The notes: generated from the letters alone by a model not told the origin. A stretch of DNA of 27,527 nucleotides from Planctomycetia bacterium (GCA_005799205.1 SYHM01000006.1:1-27527); one strand, 5' to 3'. Shown: positions 1 to 7,736, numbered from the stretch's first letter. Program-made: numbers and translations.

Positions 1-2
1 CG

Positions 3-542
3 ATCTACTGGGGTCGCGCTCCAAATCAAGTGCAGCGCGTCCATGGAACGATTCTCAGTGCACTCTGGCGCGTGAGCGTGTTTCGCCTTCCCCACGGGAC
101 CGACCCGACAACTCCCCCGACGCGCGATGAGTTCGATCACGCGGCGATTGATGCCACCGTTGTCTATGTCGACTCGTTGACCTGTCCGTTTCGCAGCGGA
201 GGACCAGACAGTGTGAAACTCATCGCAACAGCGCCGGATGCCCCCCGAGATCACTTTGGCCTCCGTGCCACCACGACGTTTCAAGCCGCTGCGGGCGAAT
301 GGATCATCCAGACGAAGTCGGATGATGGGGTGCGGGTGTGGGTTGGAAGCGATCTCGTCATTGACAACTGGACACACCACGCGCTGACGGTCGACAGAGC
401 CCCCCTTTCGATCCCCGTCGCGAAGGAAATCACCTTGAAAGTCGAATACTTCGAGCGCATCGGCGAGGCCCATCTCGACCTGAAGATCTACCCAGATCCG
501 ACCAAGCCTCAGATCGCTCCTCCTCCAGTGAGCGCGCCTTGA
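3..542 (+). CDS. PA14-domain protein, C-terminal part (5' end outside window)
   Basis: The reading frame is open from the first bases of the window to TGA at 540-542, about 179 residues, so this is the end of a longer gene. The GTG at 30 is probably an internal Val. The second half reads like a PA14 beta-barrel: a GEWIIQTKSDDGVRVWVGS segment, then VIDNW, and a late strand LKVEYFERIGEAHLDLKI. PA14 domains are carbohydrate- or ligand-binding modules that are common in secreted planctomycete proteins. No catalytic domain is visible in the part present, and the tail is Pro-rich (APPPVSAP). The full function cannot be told without the upstream sequence. nrdR follows after 55 nt on the same strand. 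The PA14 call is fairly good; the role is unknown. Confidence 0.6.
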   Translation: MYWGRAPNQVQRVHGTILSALWRVSVFRLPHGTDPTTPPTRDEFDHAAIDATVVYVDSLTCPFRSGGPDSVKLIATAPDAPRDHFGLRATTTFQAAAGEWIIQTKSDDGVRVWVGSDLVIDNWTHHALTVDRAPLSIPVAKEITLKVEYFERIGEAHLDLKIYPDPTKPQIAPPPVSAP

Positions 543-597
543 CGGGGACGCCCCCCCACTCGAAGATGCCGCTGCCGCGCGTGCGGTCACTCCACCC

Positions 598-1107
598 GTG
601 AACTGTCCACACTGCAAAAGTCCTGACGCCAAGGTGATCGACAGTCGCCCCATCGAGAGCGGTCACGGCATCCGCCGCCGTCGCGAATGCATCGTCTGCG
701 CGAAGAGGTTCACGAGCTATGAGCGGGCCGAGCGCGCTACGCGGATCAAGGTGGTCAAGAAAGATGGATCGCGCGTTCCCTTTGATGTCGGGAATGTGCT
801 GCGAGGGGTGCAAGCCGCGTGCGGAAAGCGTCCCGTCTCAGAAGAGGTCAAGCAGCAGCTTGCCGATGAGATCGACGAGGGAATTCATCGAGACTTCGAG
901 TCAGAGGTGCGCAGCGCAGAAATCGGGCGCCGGGTTGCCGTCGCGCTGCGCAATATCGATCAAGTCGCATATGTGCGGTTCGCGAGCGTGTATCACGACT
1001 TTCAGAGTGTGACTGAGTTTCAGGCTGAAATAGTGCACCTCACCGAGAAACCACCTGCTCCCGCTGATCAACCGACGCTCTTCGACGAGAAGTCGACTTC
1101 CCCCTAA
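598..1107 (+). CDS. nrdR: Transcriptional repressor NrdR
   Basis: NrdR represses ribonucleotide reductase operons and senses ATP/dATP through an ATP-cone domain. The 169-residue protein starts with a zinc ribbon (C3-x2-C6 and C31-x2-C34) that contains the family signature AKVIDSRPIESGHGIRRRRE followed by KRFTSYE. The ATP-cone runs from about residue 49 to 139 and ends in the typical YVRFASVYHDFQSVTEF. A short tail, including PTLFDEK, is not part of the family core. The start is GTG at 598, which places M-N-C-P-H-C exactly as in the family. No clear Shine-Dalgarno sequence precedes it. thrS begins 9 nt after the stop, so the two are probably co-transcribed. No nrd genes or NrdR boxes were found in the window. 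Confidence 0.95.
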   Translation: MNCPHCKSPDAKVIDSRPIESGHGIRRRRECIVCAKRFTSYERAERATRIKVVKKDGSRVPFDVGNVLRGVQAACGKRPVSEEVKQQLADEIDEGIHRDFESEVRSAEIGRRVAVALRNIDQVAYVRFASVYHDFQSVTEFQAEIVHLTEKPPAPADQPTLFDEKSTSP

Positions 1108-1116
1108 CTTCCACAC

Positions 1117-3198
1117 ATGCCCACGATCACTCTGCCTGATGGCAGTTGCCGTTCATATGACTCGCCTCCAACTGCGGCACAGGTCGCCGCCGATATCGGT
1201 GCGGGGCTGGCGAAGGCGGCGCTTGGCGCAAAGATCAATGGAACGCTCTGCGATCTTTCCACCCGACTTGAACACGATTGCGCGCTCGCGATTGTGACGG
1301 CGAAGTCTCGAGACGGGCAGCCTGATGCCGATGGCTTGATGCTCATTCGCCACTCCTGCGCGCATGTCATGGCAGAGGCAATCGAGCGACTGTTTCCAGG
1401 AACCGCTCTCGTCTACGGCCCTGCTCTCGAGAGTGGCTTCTACTACGACATGGCGTTCCCAGCGGGACGCGCTCCGAGCACCGACGACTTTGCAGCGCTC
1501 GAGAGTGAAATGGCCAAGATCATTGCCGAAAACAGGCCGTTTACACGCACTGATCTGCCCCTCGACGCAGGCATGGAGAAGCTCAACCGCGAGGGCAGCA
1601 AGTTCAAGATCGACAACGCGCAGCGGGCGCGCGATGGGGGGTCTGCGACACTTTCGTGGTACACGACAGGAACCCCCGGATCGAATTGGGAAGACCTCTG
1701 CCGTGGACCGCATGTGCCATCGACTGGTCGTATCGGCGCATTCAAGATCACGATGCTCGCGTCGAGTTACTGGAAGGGCGACGAGTCGCTCGACCGACTG
1801 ACGCGTGTGTATGGAACTGCCTTTGCGACGAAGGCTGAACTCGAGGCACACCTCGCGCAAGTCGAGGAGGCGAAGAAGCGCGATCACCGTGTGCTTGGAA
1901 AGCAACTGCGGCTCTTTCACATCGACGAGATGGTTGGGCAAGGGCTTGTGCTCTGGACTCCGCGCGGCGCGGTCGTTCGGCAGGAGTTGCAAAACTTCAT
2001 CAGCGATGAACTGCGCGTTCAGGGATATCAGCAGGTGTTCACGCCACACATTGGCAAACTCGATCTGTATCGCACGAGCGGTCACTTTCCGTACTACAAG
2101 GAAAGCCAATTCGCTCCGATCATCGATCACGATGAAATGTCCAAACTCGCTGCCGAGGGGTGTTCGTGCGGCGAACTCGCGAATCGACTCGGATCTGGAA
2201 GTGTCGACGGGTACTTGCTGAAACCGATGAATTGCCCGCACCACATTCGCATCTTTGCGAGTGAACCTCACTCATATCGCGACCTGCCAGTGCGACTCGC
2301 CGAGTTCGGCACCGTCTATCGATGGGAGCAATCGGGCGAGATAGGTGGACTCACTCGCGTTCGCGGATTCACCCAAGACGATGCGCATCTCTTCGTGCGC
2401 GAAGACCAGGTTGCTGACGAGCTCATTGGCTGCCTCTCGTTGGTCAAACTCATTTTCGGCACGCTCGGGATGAATGACTACCGAGTGCGCGTTGGGTTGC
2501 GCGATCCCGCGAGCGACAAGTATGTCGGAGATCCGTCAAACTGGGACAAGGCCGAAGAGGCTTGCCGCAATGCCGCCCGATCTCTGGGAGTTCCCTTTTC
2601 AGAGGAACGGGGCGAAGCTGCGTTCTACGGGCCAAAGATCGACTTCGTCGTGAGAGATGTCATCGGACGATCGTGGCAACTTGGCACCGTGCAGGTCGAT
2701 TACAACTTGCCCGTTCGGTTCGACCTCTCCTACATCGGCGCTGACAACAAGCAGCACCGTCCTGTGATGATTCACCGCGCCCCCTTCGGTTCGATGGAGC
2801 GATTCGTTGGTGTGCTCATCGAGCATTTCGCAGGGGCTTTCCCGCTGTGGCTCGCCCCCGAGCAGGTGCGAGTGCTCCCAATCAGCGAGAAGAGCGCGGC
2901 CTATGCCGACGAGGTGCTCGCAGCCCTGCGCAGCGCAGGCCTTCGCGCGACGATCGATTCGGGGAACGAGCGGGTGCAAGCGCGAATTCGCGACGCGAGC
3001 GAGGCGAAGATTCCTTACCTTGCGGTTGTGGGGCCGCGTGACGCAGAGCAGCGAGCAGTCAGCATCCGAGCGTTCGGGACCGACGCAAACCTCGGCGAAC
3101 TGCCCCTTGGCGAGTTCCTTGCTGGGGTGACGGGCGAGTACACCTCCCGGGGGCACGAGAGCCTCAAGTCGAAGTTCGTGCGACGCCAGCCGTCCTAA
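1117..3198 (+). CDS. thrS: Threonyl-tRNA synthetase
   Basis: This cytoplasmic class II enzyme charges tRNA-Thr. The 693 residues carry an N-terminal TGS domain (about 1-65) and an editing domain with the HxxxH motif (H79, H83) and CRGPH (C195, H199). The catalytic core has MNCPHH with zinc ligand C373, motif 2 around FGTVYRWEQSGEIGGLTRVR and motif 3 HRAPFGSMERF. The C-terminal anticodon-binding domain covers about the last 110 residues. It is longer than the usual ~640 residues, partly because about 30 residues are inserted before the YLLKPMNCP motif (roughly 338-366, containing a CSC pair). ATG 1117 follows the nrdR stop by 9 nt. No leader structure for autoregulation was recognised. infC lies downstream, as in many bacteria. 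Confidence 0.97.
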   Translation: MPTITLPDGSCRSYDSPPTAAQVAADIGAGLAKAALGAKINGTLCDLSTRLEHDCALAIVTAKSRDGQPDADGLMLIRHSCAHVMAEAIERLFPGTALVYGPALESGFYYDMAFPAGRAPSTDDFAALESEMAKIIAENRPFTRTDLPLDAGMEKLNREGSKFKIDNAQRARDGGSATLSWYTTGTPGSNWEDLCRGPHVPSTGRIGAFKITMLASSYWKGDESLDRLTRVYGTAFATKAELEAHLAQVEEAKKRDHRVLGKQLRLFHIDEMVGQGLVLWTPRGAVVRQELQNFISDELRVQGYQQVFTPHIGKLDLYRTSGHFPYYKESQFAPIIDHDEMSKLAAEGCSCGELANRLGSGSVDGYLLKPMNCPHHIRIFASEPHSYRDLPVRLAEFGTVYRWEQSGEIGGLTRVRGFTQDDAHLFVREDQVADELIGCLSLVKLIFGTLGMNDYRVRVGLRDPASDKYVGDPSNWDKAEEACRNAARSLGVPFSEERGEAAFYGPKIDFVVRDVIGRSWQLGTVQVDYNLPVRFDLSYIGADNKQHRPVMIHRAPFGSMERFVGVLIEHFAGAFPLWLAPEQVRVLPISEKSAAYADEVLAALRSAGLRATIDSGNERVQARIRDASEAKIPYLAVVGPRDAEQRAVSIRAFGTDANLGELPLGEFLAGVTGEYTSRGHESLKSKFVRRQPS

Positions 3199-3200
3199 TC

Positions 3201-3222
3201 GGATCATGAGTGGATCATGAGT
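3201..3222. repeat. Two tandem copies of an 11-bp unit
   Basis: GGATCATGAGT occurs twice, head to tail, directly after the thrS stop. It is at the start of the 316-nt thrS-infC gap. The repeat is visible by eye; no function is known. It may be simple slippage. Confidence 0.8.
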
Positions 3223-3446
3223 GGGTCGCCTTTATTTTGAGGTTTCTTCGCCAATTCCCCGTTTGCGTGGTAGTGTGCGTCGATCGAGGCCACCAATCTC
3301 GACCGCCCGCGCACGCTGAGAGACCAACCGATTCATGAGCATTGATCCAGTTCTCAAACTTCCCTTCGCATGATGGTGGGTTTTTGCCATCGTCTCGCTT
3401 GGGTCGTGCGCGCTCCACAGATCGTTTCAAGCATCGTTCCATCGTT

Positions 3447-3478
3447 GACCCAGCGCCCATCGCGGCATGGCGCGGGTC
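3447..3478 (+). promoter_or_regulatory. Bulged hairpin containing the upstream infC-frame ATG
   Basis: The arms are GACCC-A-GCGCC-C-AT (3447-3460) and AT-GGCGC-GGGTC (3467-3478), with loop CGCGGC. That gives 12 base pairs with two single-base bulges. The ATG at 3467-3469, in frame with infC, lies in the 3' arm and would be paired. The next in-frame initiator candidate with a Shine-Dalgarno sequence is CTG at 3515. The hairpin could block the ATG or act as a control element. Function is inferred. Confidence 0.5.
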
Positions 3479-3514
3479 TTGTCATCTGCCCCGTTCGTCG
3501 CTGAGGATTTCACT

Positions 3515-4195
3515 CTGAGCCAGTTCAACCGTCGTCCCCCCTTTCGCGATTCACGCGATTCCGGCCCCCGTATCAACGATCGCATTCGAGTCACTCCGCT
3601 GCGCCTGATCGATCAGGATGGCGTGATGATCGGTGTTGTTGAACTCGACGAGGCGAAGCGGCGTGCGGCGGACGCGGGGCTCGACCTCGTCGAGATTGCT
3701 GCCGATTCAAAGCCACCGGTCGTTCGAATCATGGACTTTGGAAAGTTCAAGTACGAGCAGGCAAAGAAAGACAAGCAACAGAAGACGAAGTCAAAAGCGG
3801 GTGAGATGAAAGAAGTTCGCCTCGGTCGCTCGATGAAGATCGATCCACACGATGTCGAGATTCGAGTCAACCAAGCTCGACAGTTTCTGATGGAGGGATA
3901 CCGCGTGGTGTTCGTGCAGAACTTTCGCGGACGCGAACTTGCATACAAGAACAAGGGTGACCAGCGCATGGCTGAGATCGCTCAGATTCTTGCGGATATT
4001 GGCCGTGTTGAGCTCGCGCCGAGGCTCAACGGCAAGCGCATGTCGATGATCCTCGTGCCCGATCGAGCCAAGATCGACTCTGTGAAAAAGAAGGCTGGCA
4101 GCACCAAGAGTTCGAAGCCGGCAGATGCCGCAGGCGGTGAGCCAAAGAGTGTCGCCGTCAAGACCCCGGCCGAGCAACCCGTCGCGCCCGCGTGA
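3515..4195 (+). CDS. infC: Translation initiation factor IF-3, probable CTG start
   Basis: IF3 binds the 30S subunit, blocks premature 50S joining and checks start-codon pairing. The protein has the N-domain signature SGPRINDRIRV, the linker region KPPVVRIMDFGKFKYEQAKK and the C-domain EVRLGRSMKIDPHDVEIRV followed by VVFVQNFRGREL. The frame is also open from ATG 3467, which would add 16 residues. I prefer CTG 3515 because TGAGGA (3502-3507) sits 7 nt before it, the ATG is inside a hairpin with no Shine-Dalgarno sequence, and the N-terminus then reads M-S-Q-F-N-R-R. Rare initiators are well known for infC (AUU in E. coli), where they allow autoregulation. From CTG the length is 226 residues. 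The last ~35 residues are a Lys/Ser/Ala/Pro-rich tail absent from most IF3s. Neither rpmI nor rplT follows. Confidence 0.93.
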   Translation: MSQFNRRPPFRDSRDSGPRINDRIRVTPLRLIDQDGVMIGVVELDEAKRRAADAGLDLVEIAADSKPPVVRIMDFGKFKYEQAKKDKQQKTKSKAGEMKEVRLGRSMKIDPHDVEIRVNQARQFLMEGYRVVFVQNFRGRELAYKNKGDQRMAEIAQILADIGRVELAPRLNGKRMSMILVPDRAKIDSVKKKAGSTKSSKPADAAGGEPKSVAVKTPAEQPVAPA

Positions 4196-4240
4196 CCCCG
4201 CGTGACCCTGCGTGACTCTGCGTGACCCTGCGTGACAGGG
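4191..4240 (+). repeat. Five tandem decamers over the infC stop codon
   Basis: Units of consensus CGTGACCCTG run head to tail at 4191, 4201, 4211, 4221 and 4231. The second and fourth are identical, and the last ends AGGG. The infC stop TGA (4193-4195) is inside the first unit and every unit carries a TGA. Near the end, CCCTG-CGTGA-CAGGG can form a 5-bp hairpin, and TTTTT occurs about 10 nt further on. A weak terminator is possible. Replication slippage is the simplest origin. Confidence 0.85.
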
Positions 4241-4244
4241 GCGC

Positions 4245-4282
4245 TTGACTTTTTATTCAGTCCAGTGCATAATCATGCGCGT
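4245..4282 (+). promoter_or_regulatory. Sigma70-type promoter with ARG-box-like palindrome for the arg operon
   Basis: TTGACT (4245-4250) and CATAAT (4268-4273) are separated by exactly 17 nt, a near-consensus housekeeping promoter. The sequence GTGCAT-AATC-ATGCGC (4265-4280) is an imperfect palindrome that overlaps the -10 element. It resembles ArgR half-sites of the TGCAT type. A further ATTCA half-site-like motif is at 4255-4259. Transcription would start near 4280, only about 10 nt before the argR ATG at 4290. ArgR autorepression of the whole operon is the natural reading. The promoter is well supported by sequence; the operator is a candidate only. Confidence 0.65.
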
Positions 4283-4289
4283 GAAGAGC

Positions 4290-4787
4290 ATGACTGGCAC
4301 CATCACCAAGGCGCAGCGCCATAGACACATCATCAGGCTGATCGAGTCTGGAAGAGTCGCGAGCCAGTGCGATCTCGCGACGTCGCTTGCACGCATCGGC
4401 GTTGTCACAACGCAGACGACGCTGTCGCGTGACCTCAGCGAGCTTGGCGTCGTGAAATCGGCTGGTGGATACTGCCTGCTGAACGGTGCCCACTCCCCTG
4501 CCCCTGCGGCCACTCTCGCAGCGACCGCTCGCCGCCTGCTGCTCGAAGTTTCAGTCGGGGGGACGCAAGTCGTTGTACACACTCCCCCAGGACAAGCAAG
4601 CGCCCTCGCGGTTGAGATCGACCGTGCGTCGATCGCGGGTGTGCTCGGCACAATCGCTGGGGATGACTGCATCTTCGTTGCTTGTTCGACCGCCTCAGCC
4701 GCGCGCGTCGCTGCACGCAAACTGCAGGGCTTTTCGCAGCAGCCAGCTGGGGATCGTGAATTCATTGGCGCGAGTTCGCGTCGCTGA
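4290..4787 (+). CDS. argR: Arginine repressor ArgR
   Basis: ArgR is a hexameric regulator that binds ARG boxes when arginine is abundant. The N-terminal winged helix includes KAQRHRHIIRLIESG and the recognition region TQTTLSRDLSELGVVKSAGGY. The C-terminal oligomerisation and arginine-binding domain has GTQVVVHTPPGQASALAVEID and VLGTIAGDDCIFVAC, matching the family GTIAGDDT motif. ATG 4290 gives 165 residues. In-frame ATG 4275 and TTG 4245 lie within or upstream of the -10 element, so they cannot be on a transcript from the promoter described. GTG 4281 would be an almost leaderless start. argC follows after 23 nt, so argR heads the arginine operon it probably controls. Confidence 0.93.
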   Translation: MTGTITKAQRHRHIIRLIESGRVASQCDLATSLARIGVVTTQTTLSRDLSELGVVKSAGGYCLLNGAHSPAPAATLAATARRLLLEVSVGGTQVVVHTPPGQASALAVEIDRASIAGVLGTIAGDDCIFVACSTASAARVAARKLQGFSQQPAGDREFIGASSRR

Positions 4788-4810
4788 CCGACCGTGGAGA
4801 ACTTGCGACG

Positions 4811-5929
4811 ATGACTCATGTGCGATCATTCATTGACCAACCGCTGCACAACCCGTGCAGAGTGGTTGTTGTGGGCGCCGCTGGGTACTCGGGTGCAGAA
4901 CTCGTTGGACTCTTGCTCAGGCACTCTGAAGTCGACCTCGTAGGACTGTTCGGGTCATCGGCGCGCGCGGATCACGCACAGCGATTTGATCAGATCTTTC
5001 CGCGATTTCGCGGCTGGACCGACTTGAGCGTTCATGCTGCGACGACAGATGCGATCCTCGCACTGAAGCCTCATGCGGTTTTTCTGGCGACACCCCACGA
5101 GGCGAGTCACGAACTTGCGCCAACCCTCTGTGCTGCTGGGATCACCGTCTTCGACCTCTCAGCCGCATTTCGGTTGCGCGAGGCCGCGGCCTATCCGAAG
5201 CACTACGGCTTTACCCATCGACATGTCGACCTGCTGCAACGAGCCGTCTACGGGATCGCAGAACTCAATCGTGTCGAGATCGAGCAGGCACAACTCGTCG
5301 CGGTCCCAGGCTGCTATCCAACCAGTGTCATCCTGCCACTTCGACCGCTCGTCGAGGCCGGATTCACAGCAGATGCTCCCGTCATCGTCGATTCGACGAG
5401 TGGGGTCAGCGGCGCGGGTCGCTCCCTCGCACTCAAGAGTCTTTTCTGCGAGGTGAGCCAACAACCCTATGGGGTCTTCTCGCACCGACATCAACCTGAA
5501 ATGGCCCAAGAGACTGCCGCTGACATCATCTTCACTCCACACCTCGGGCCATTTGACCGCGGCATCTTGTCAACGATTCATGTAACGCTTCAACCACACA
5601 TCGATGAGGCCGCGGTCCGCACGCTGCTGTTCGAGCGCTACAAGAGCTCTGCTTGCGTGACCGTACTCGGCTCAGGTGAGTGGCCATCAGTCGCTGCCGT
5701 CGAGGGTAGTAATCGGTGCGACATTGGACTCGCCGTCGATGCCGCTCGGAGGCACCTCATCATCTGCAGCGCGCTCGACAACCTGCTCAAGGGTGCCGCT
5801 GGGCAAGCGCTGCAATGTTTCAACATTCGCTTCGGATTCCATGACTCGCTCGGATTTTCGTTCCCCTCAATCGCAGCGAGCCCGCCAGCACGTGGCTCAT
5901 CACACACAGAACCGGCGGTCATGCCATGA
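4811..5929 (+). CDS. argC: N-acetyl-gamma-glutamyl-phosphate reductase
   Basis: This is the third step of arginine synthesis, the NADPH-dependent reduction of N-acetylglutamyl phosphate to the semialdehyde. The protein shows the Rossmann motif VVVVGAAGYSGAELVGLL (about 18-35), the catalytic cysteine C168 in VPGCYPTSVILPL, and HRHQPEM with the active-site His (about H225/H227). At 372 residues it is a little longer than the usual ~345, through a leader of ~15 residues and a Ser/Pro-rich C-terminal tail. ATG 4811 has GGAGA about 9 nt upstream. The stop overlaps the argB start in an ATGA arrangement at 5926-5929, which implies translational coupling. Confidence 0.96.
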   Translation: MTHVRSFIDQPLHNPCRVVVVGAAGYSGAELVGLLLRHSEVDLVGLFGSSARADHAQRFDQIFPRFRGWTDLSVHAATTDAILALKPHAVFLATPHEASHELAPTLCAAGITVFDLSAAFRLREAAAYPKHYGFTHRHVDLLQRAVYGIAELNRVEIEQAQLVAVPGCYPTSVILPLRPLVEAGFTADAPVIVDSTSGVSGAGRSLALKSLFCEVSQQPYGVFSHRHQPEMAQETAADIIFTPHLGPFDRGILSTIHVTLQPHIDEAAVRTLLFERYKSSACVTVLGSGEWPSVAAVEGSNRCDIGLAVDAARRHLIICSALDNLLKGAAGQALQCFNIRFGFHDSLGFSFPSIAASPPARGSSHTEPAVMP

Positions 5930-6753
5930 CGGTGCGACCGCTTTTTGTGATCAAACTTGGAGGCGCGTTACTCGACGACTCCCCTGCGCTCAGCTCGTTG
6001 CTTGATGGTGTTGCCGCAATGCACCGCGCAGGTCCAGGCTGCGTGCTCCTCGTGCATGGTGGTGGCAGCGCGGTTGATCGACACCTCGCGCGCCTTGGCC
6101 TCGAAACTCGCAAGCGCGATGGCATCAGACTCACCCCACCAGAGCAGATGATCGAAATCGCCGGGGTGCTCAGAGGATCAGTCAATGCAACACTCATTGC
6201 ACACTTGCACGCGCGCGGAGTGAACGCGGTGGGACTCTCTCTCGCAGACGGCGCGACGACCGAGGCGCAGGTCACAACGCAGTTCGACTTTGATCCCGGA
6301 TGTGTCGGCGAGATCACGAGCGGTGATCCGCGACTCATACAGACCTTGCTCAGCGCAGAGTTTCTTCCCGTTGTCTCGAGTATCGCTGCCGCGCGAGACG
6401 GCACTCTGCTCAATGTGAACGCCGACGATGCCGCGGCGGCACTCGCGCGCATTCTCAATGCGAGTGGGCTCGTCTTTCTCACTGATGTCTCTGGCGTCCA
6501 TGGCTCCGACGGCCAGAGCATTCAGACGCTAACAACGCCAGAAGTTGAAGAACTGATCTCGAAGCGGATCATCACGGGGGGCATGATTCCAAAGGTCCGT
6601 GGCGCGCTTGCCACCGCTGAGTCAATTGGCGTGCCTGTCATCATCACCACGTGGCGCGACGCGACTGTCCTACCCCGCCTCGCTGCGGGAGAATCTGTTG
6701 GGACATCACTCCTTCCAACGTGCGCCACGGTCGAATCGAGCCTAACTAGATGA
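5926..6753 (+). CDS. argB: Acetylglutamate kinase
   Basis: This is the second step of arginine synthesis: phosphorylation of N-acetylglutamate. The amino-acid-kinase fold is clear: K10-L-G-G near the N-terminus, H44-G-G-G, KRDGIRLTPPEQM, LLNVNADDAAAALA and ITGGMIPKVRGAL. It is 275 residues long. The KLGG motif begins at residue 10, so there is no room for the extra N-terminal helix found in arginine-inhibited kinases. Its motifs resemble the E. coli-type, arginine-insensitive enzyme (KLGG rather than KYGG, and ITTWRDA near the end). The gene overlaps argC and argF by 4 nt each. Insensitivity is an inference from the missing N-helix. Confidence 0.96.
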   Translation: MTVRPLFVIKLGGALLDDSPALSSLLDGVAAMHRAGPGCVLLVHGGGSAVDRHLARLGLETRKRDGIRLTPPEQMIEIAGVLRGSVNATLIAHLHARGVNAVGLSLADGATTEAQVTTQFDFDPGCVGEITSGDPRLIQTLLSAEFLPVVSSIAAARDGTLLNVNADDAAAALARILNASGLVFLTDVSGVHGSDGQSIQTLTTPEVEELISKRIITGGMIPKVRGALATAESIGVPVIITTWRDATVLPRLAAGESVGTSLLPTCATVESSLTR

Positions 6754-7736
6754 ACACACCCGCCCCCATGCTTCTCACTCGTGACGTGTTACAGGTCGTC
6801 GACCTCTCGACCACTGAGATCCTCGAACTTTTCTCGCTCGCTTCGTCCCTCAAGGGCAACTACGCCGCCTATGCATCGACGCTTGCGCAGCGGTCCCTTG
6901 CGATGCTCTTCGAGAAGCCATCGCTTCGCACGCGCGTCTCGCTCGAACTGGGCTTTCAGAAACTGGGTGGCGGAGTGACATTTCTCGACCATCAACACTC
7001 GCCCATTGGCGCGCGAGAACCGGTCGAGGACTACGCGCGCAATCTCTCGCGGTGGGTCGATGTGGTCGCAATTCGATGCCAGTCGCACGACCTGCTGCGG
7101 CGCTTTGCTGCGGCGAGCACTGTGCCAGTGATCAACGCGCTGAGCGATCTGCATCATCCCTGTCAGGCGCTCGCCGACCTCTTCACGCTGCAAGAGTGTG
7201 GAATTCCAGTCGATCAGCTGCACCTCGCGTGGGTCGGCGATGGAAACAATGTCTGCCATTCGCTCATTGAAACCATTGCGACGATCGGCGGACGGATGAC
7301 CGTCATCACTCCCCCGACGTGCCAACCCCCCGCTGAGATTCTGCGGGTCGCAAACGCGCGCGCTTGTCGAAGTGGCGCCCGCATTCTCTGCACCGACGAT
7401 CTCTCAGCAGTTGCAGGAGCCGATGCGGTCTACACCGATGTGTGGGTGTCGATGGGAGAGGAATCGCGCGCGGCCGAGAAGACCGCGCTGCTGACCCCCT
7501 ACCGCGTTGACCTGGCGCTCATGAAGCGCGCGGGATCGCAAGCCCGCTTCATGCACTGCCTGCCTGCCAAGCGCGGCGAGGAAGTCACCGCAGAGGTCAT
7601 TGATTCACCCTCGTCCATCATCTTCGATCAGGCCGAGAATCGCATGCATATTCAAAACGCGCTCATGCTGGCACTGCTGCGACCCGACCTCGCGCGTCGG
7701 TCCCGCACGCCTGCACACGCCTCCATCTCACTCTGA
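6750..7736 (+). CDS. argF: Ornithine carbamoyltransferase
   Basis: The enzyme makes citrulline from ornithine and carbamoyl phosphate. The carbamoyl-phosphate loop FEKPSLRTRVSLELGF sits near residue 55, HHPCQALADLFTLQE near 134, the ornithine-domain motif WVGDGNNVCHSLIETIATIGG follows, and HCLPAKRGEEV is close to the C-terminus. At 328 residues it has the usual length. The HCLPAKRGEEV motif fits a normal ornithine rather than an acetylornithine enzyme, which agrees with argJ in the operon. The start ATG 6750 overlaps the argB stop by 4 nt. argG follows after 47 nt. Confidence 0.94.
   Translation: MNTPAPMLLTRDVLQVVDLSTTEILELFSLASSLKGNYAAYASTLAQRSLAMLFEKPSLRTRVSLELGFQKLGGGVTFLDHQHSPIGAREPVEDYARNLSRWVDVVAIRCQSHDLLRRFAAASTVPVINALSDLHHPCQALADLFTLQECGIPVDQLHLAWVGDGNNVCHSLIETIATIGGRMTVITPPTCQPPAEILRVANARACRSGARILCTDDLSAVAGADAVYTDVWVSMGEESRAAEKTALLTPYRVDLALMKRAGSQARFMHCLPAKRGEEVTAEVIDSPSSIIFDQAENRMHIQNALMLALLRPDLARRSRTPAHASISL

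Larger units (their letters stand above)
3199..3514 (+). promoter_or_regulatory. Long thrS-infC intergenic region / infC leader
   Basis: This stretch of about 316 nt precedes the preferred CTG start of infC. It holds the 11-bp tandem repeat near its left end, three ATCGTT motifs within 3421-3446, and a strong hairpin at 3447-3478. I see no convincing -35/-10 pair and no tRNA-like fold. An antisense ORF of 81 codons here has no recognisable protein features and is probably chance. The length suggests a regulated 5' leader or a separate infC promoter, but this is inference. Confidence 0.4.

Noticed and set aside
1153..2271. 372-codon ORF antisense to thrS
   Set aside because: It is the shadow of a well-supported thrS; its translation has no recognisable motif, is Arg-rich and gives no family pattern.
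3215..3460. 81-codon - strand ORF in the thrS-infC gap
   Set aside because: No recognisable protein features and no Shine-Dalgarno sequence was identified; considered chance in an otherwise regulatory gap.
4191..4240. Decamer repeats as a CRISPR array
   Set aside because: Units are 10 bp with no spacers and start inside infC; there are no cas genes.
4245..4289. argR start at TTG 4245 or ATG 4275
   Set aside because: Both lie within or before the -10 element, so they would not be on the transcript from the near-consensus promoter; the residues they add do not match ArgR.
5919..6521. 200-codon ORF antisense to argB
   Set aside because: argB has all catalytic motifs; the antisense product is Ser/Ala/Arg-rich without motifs.
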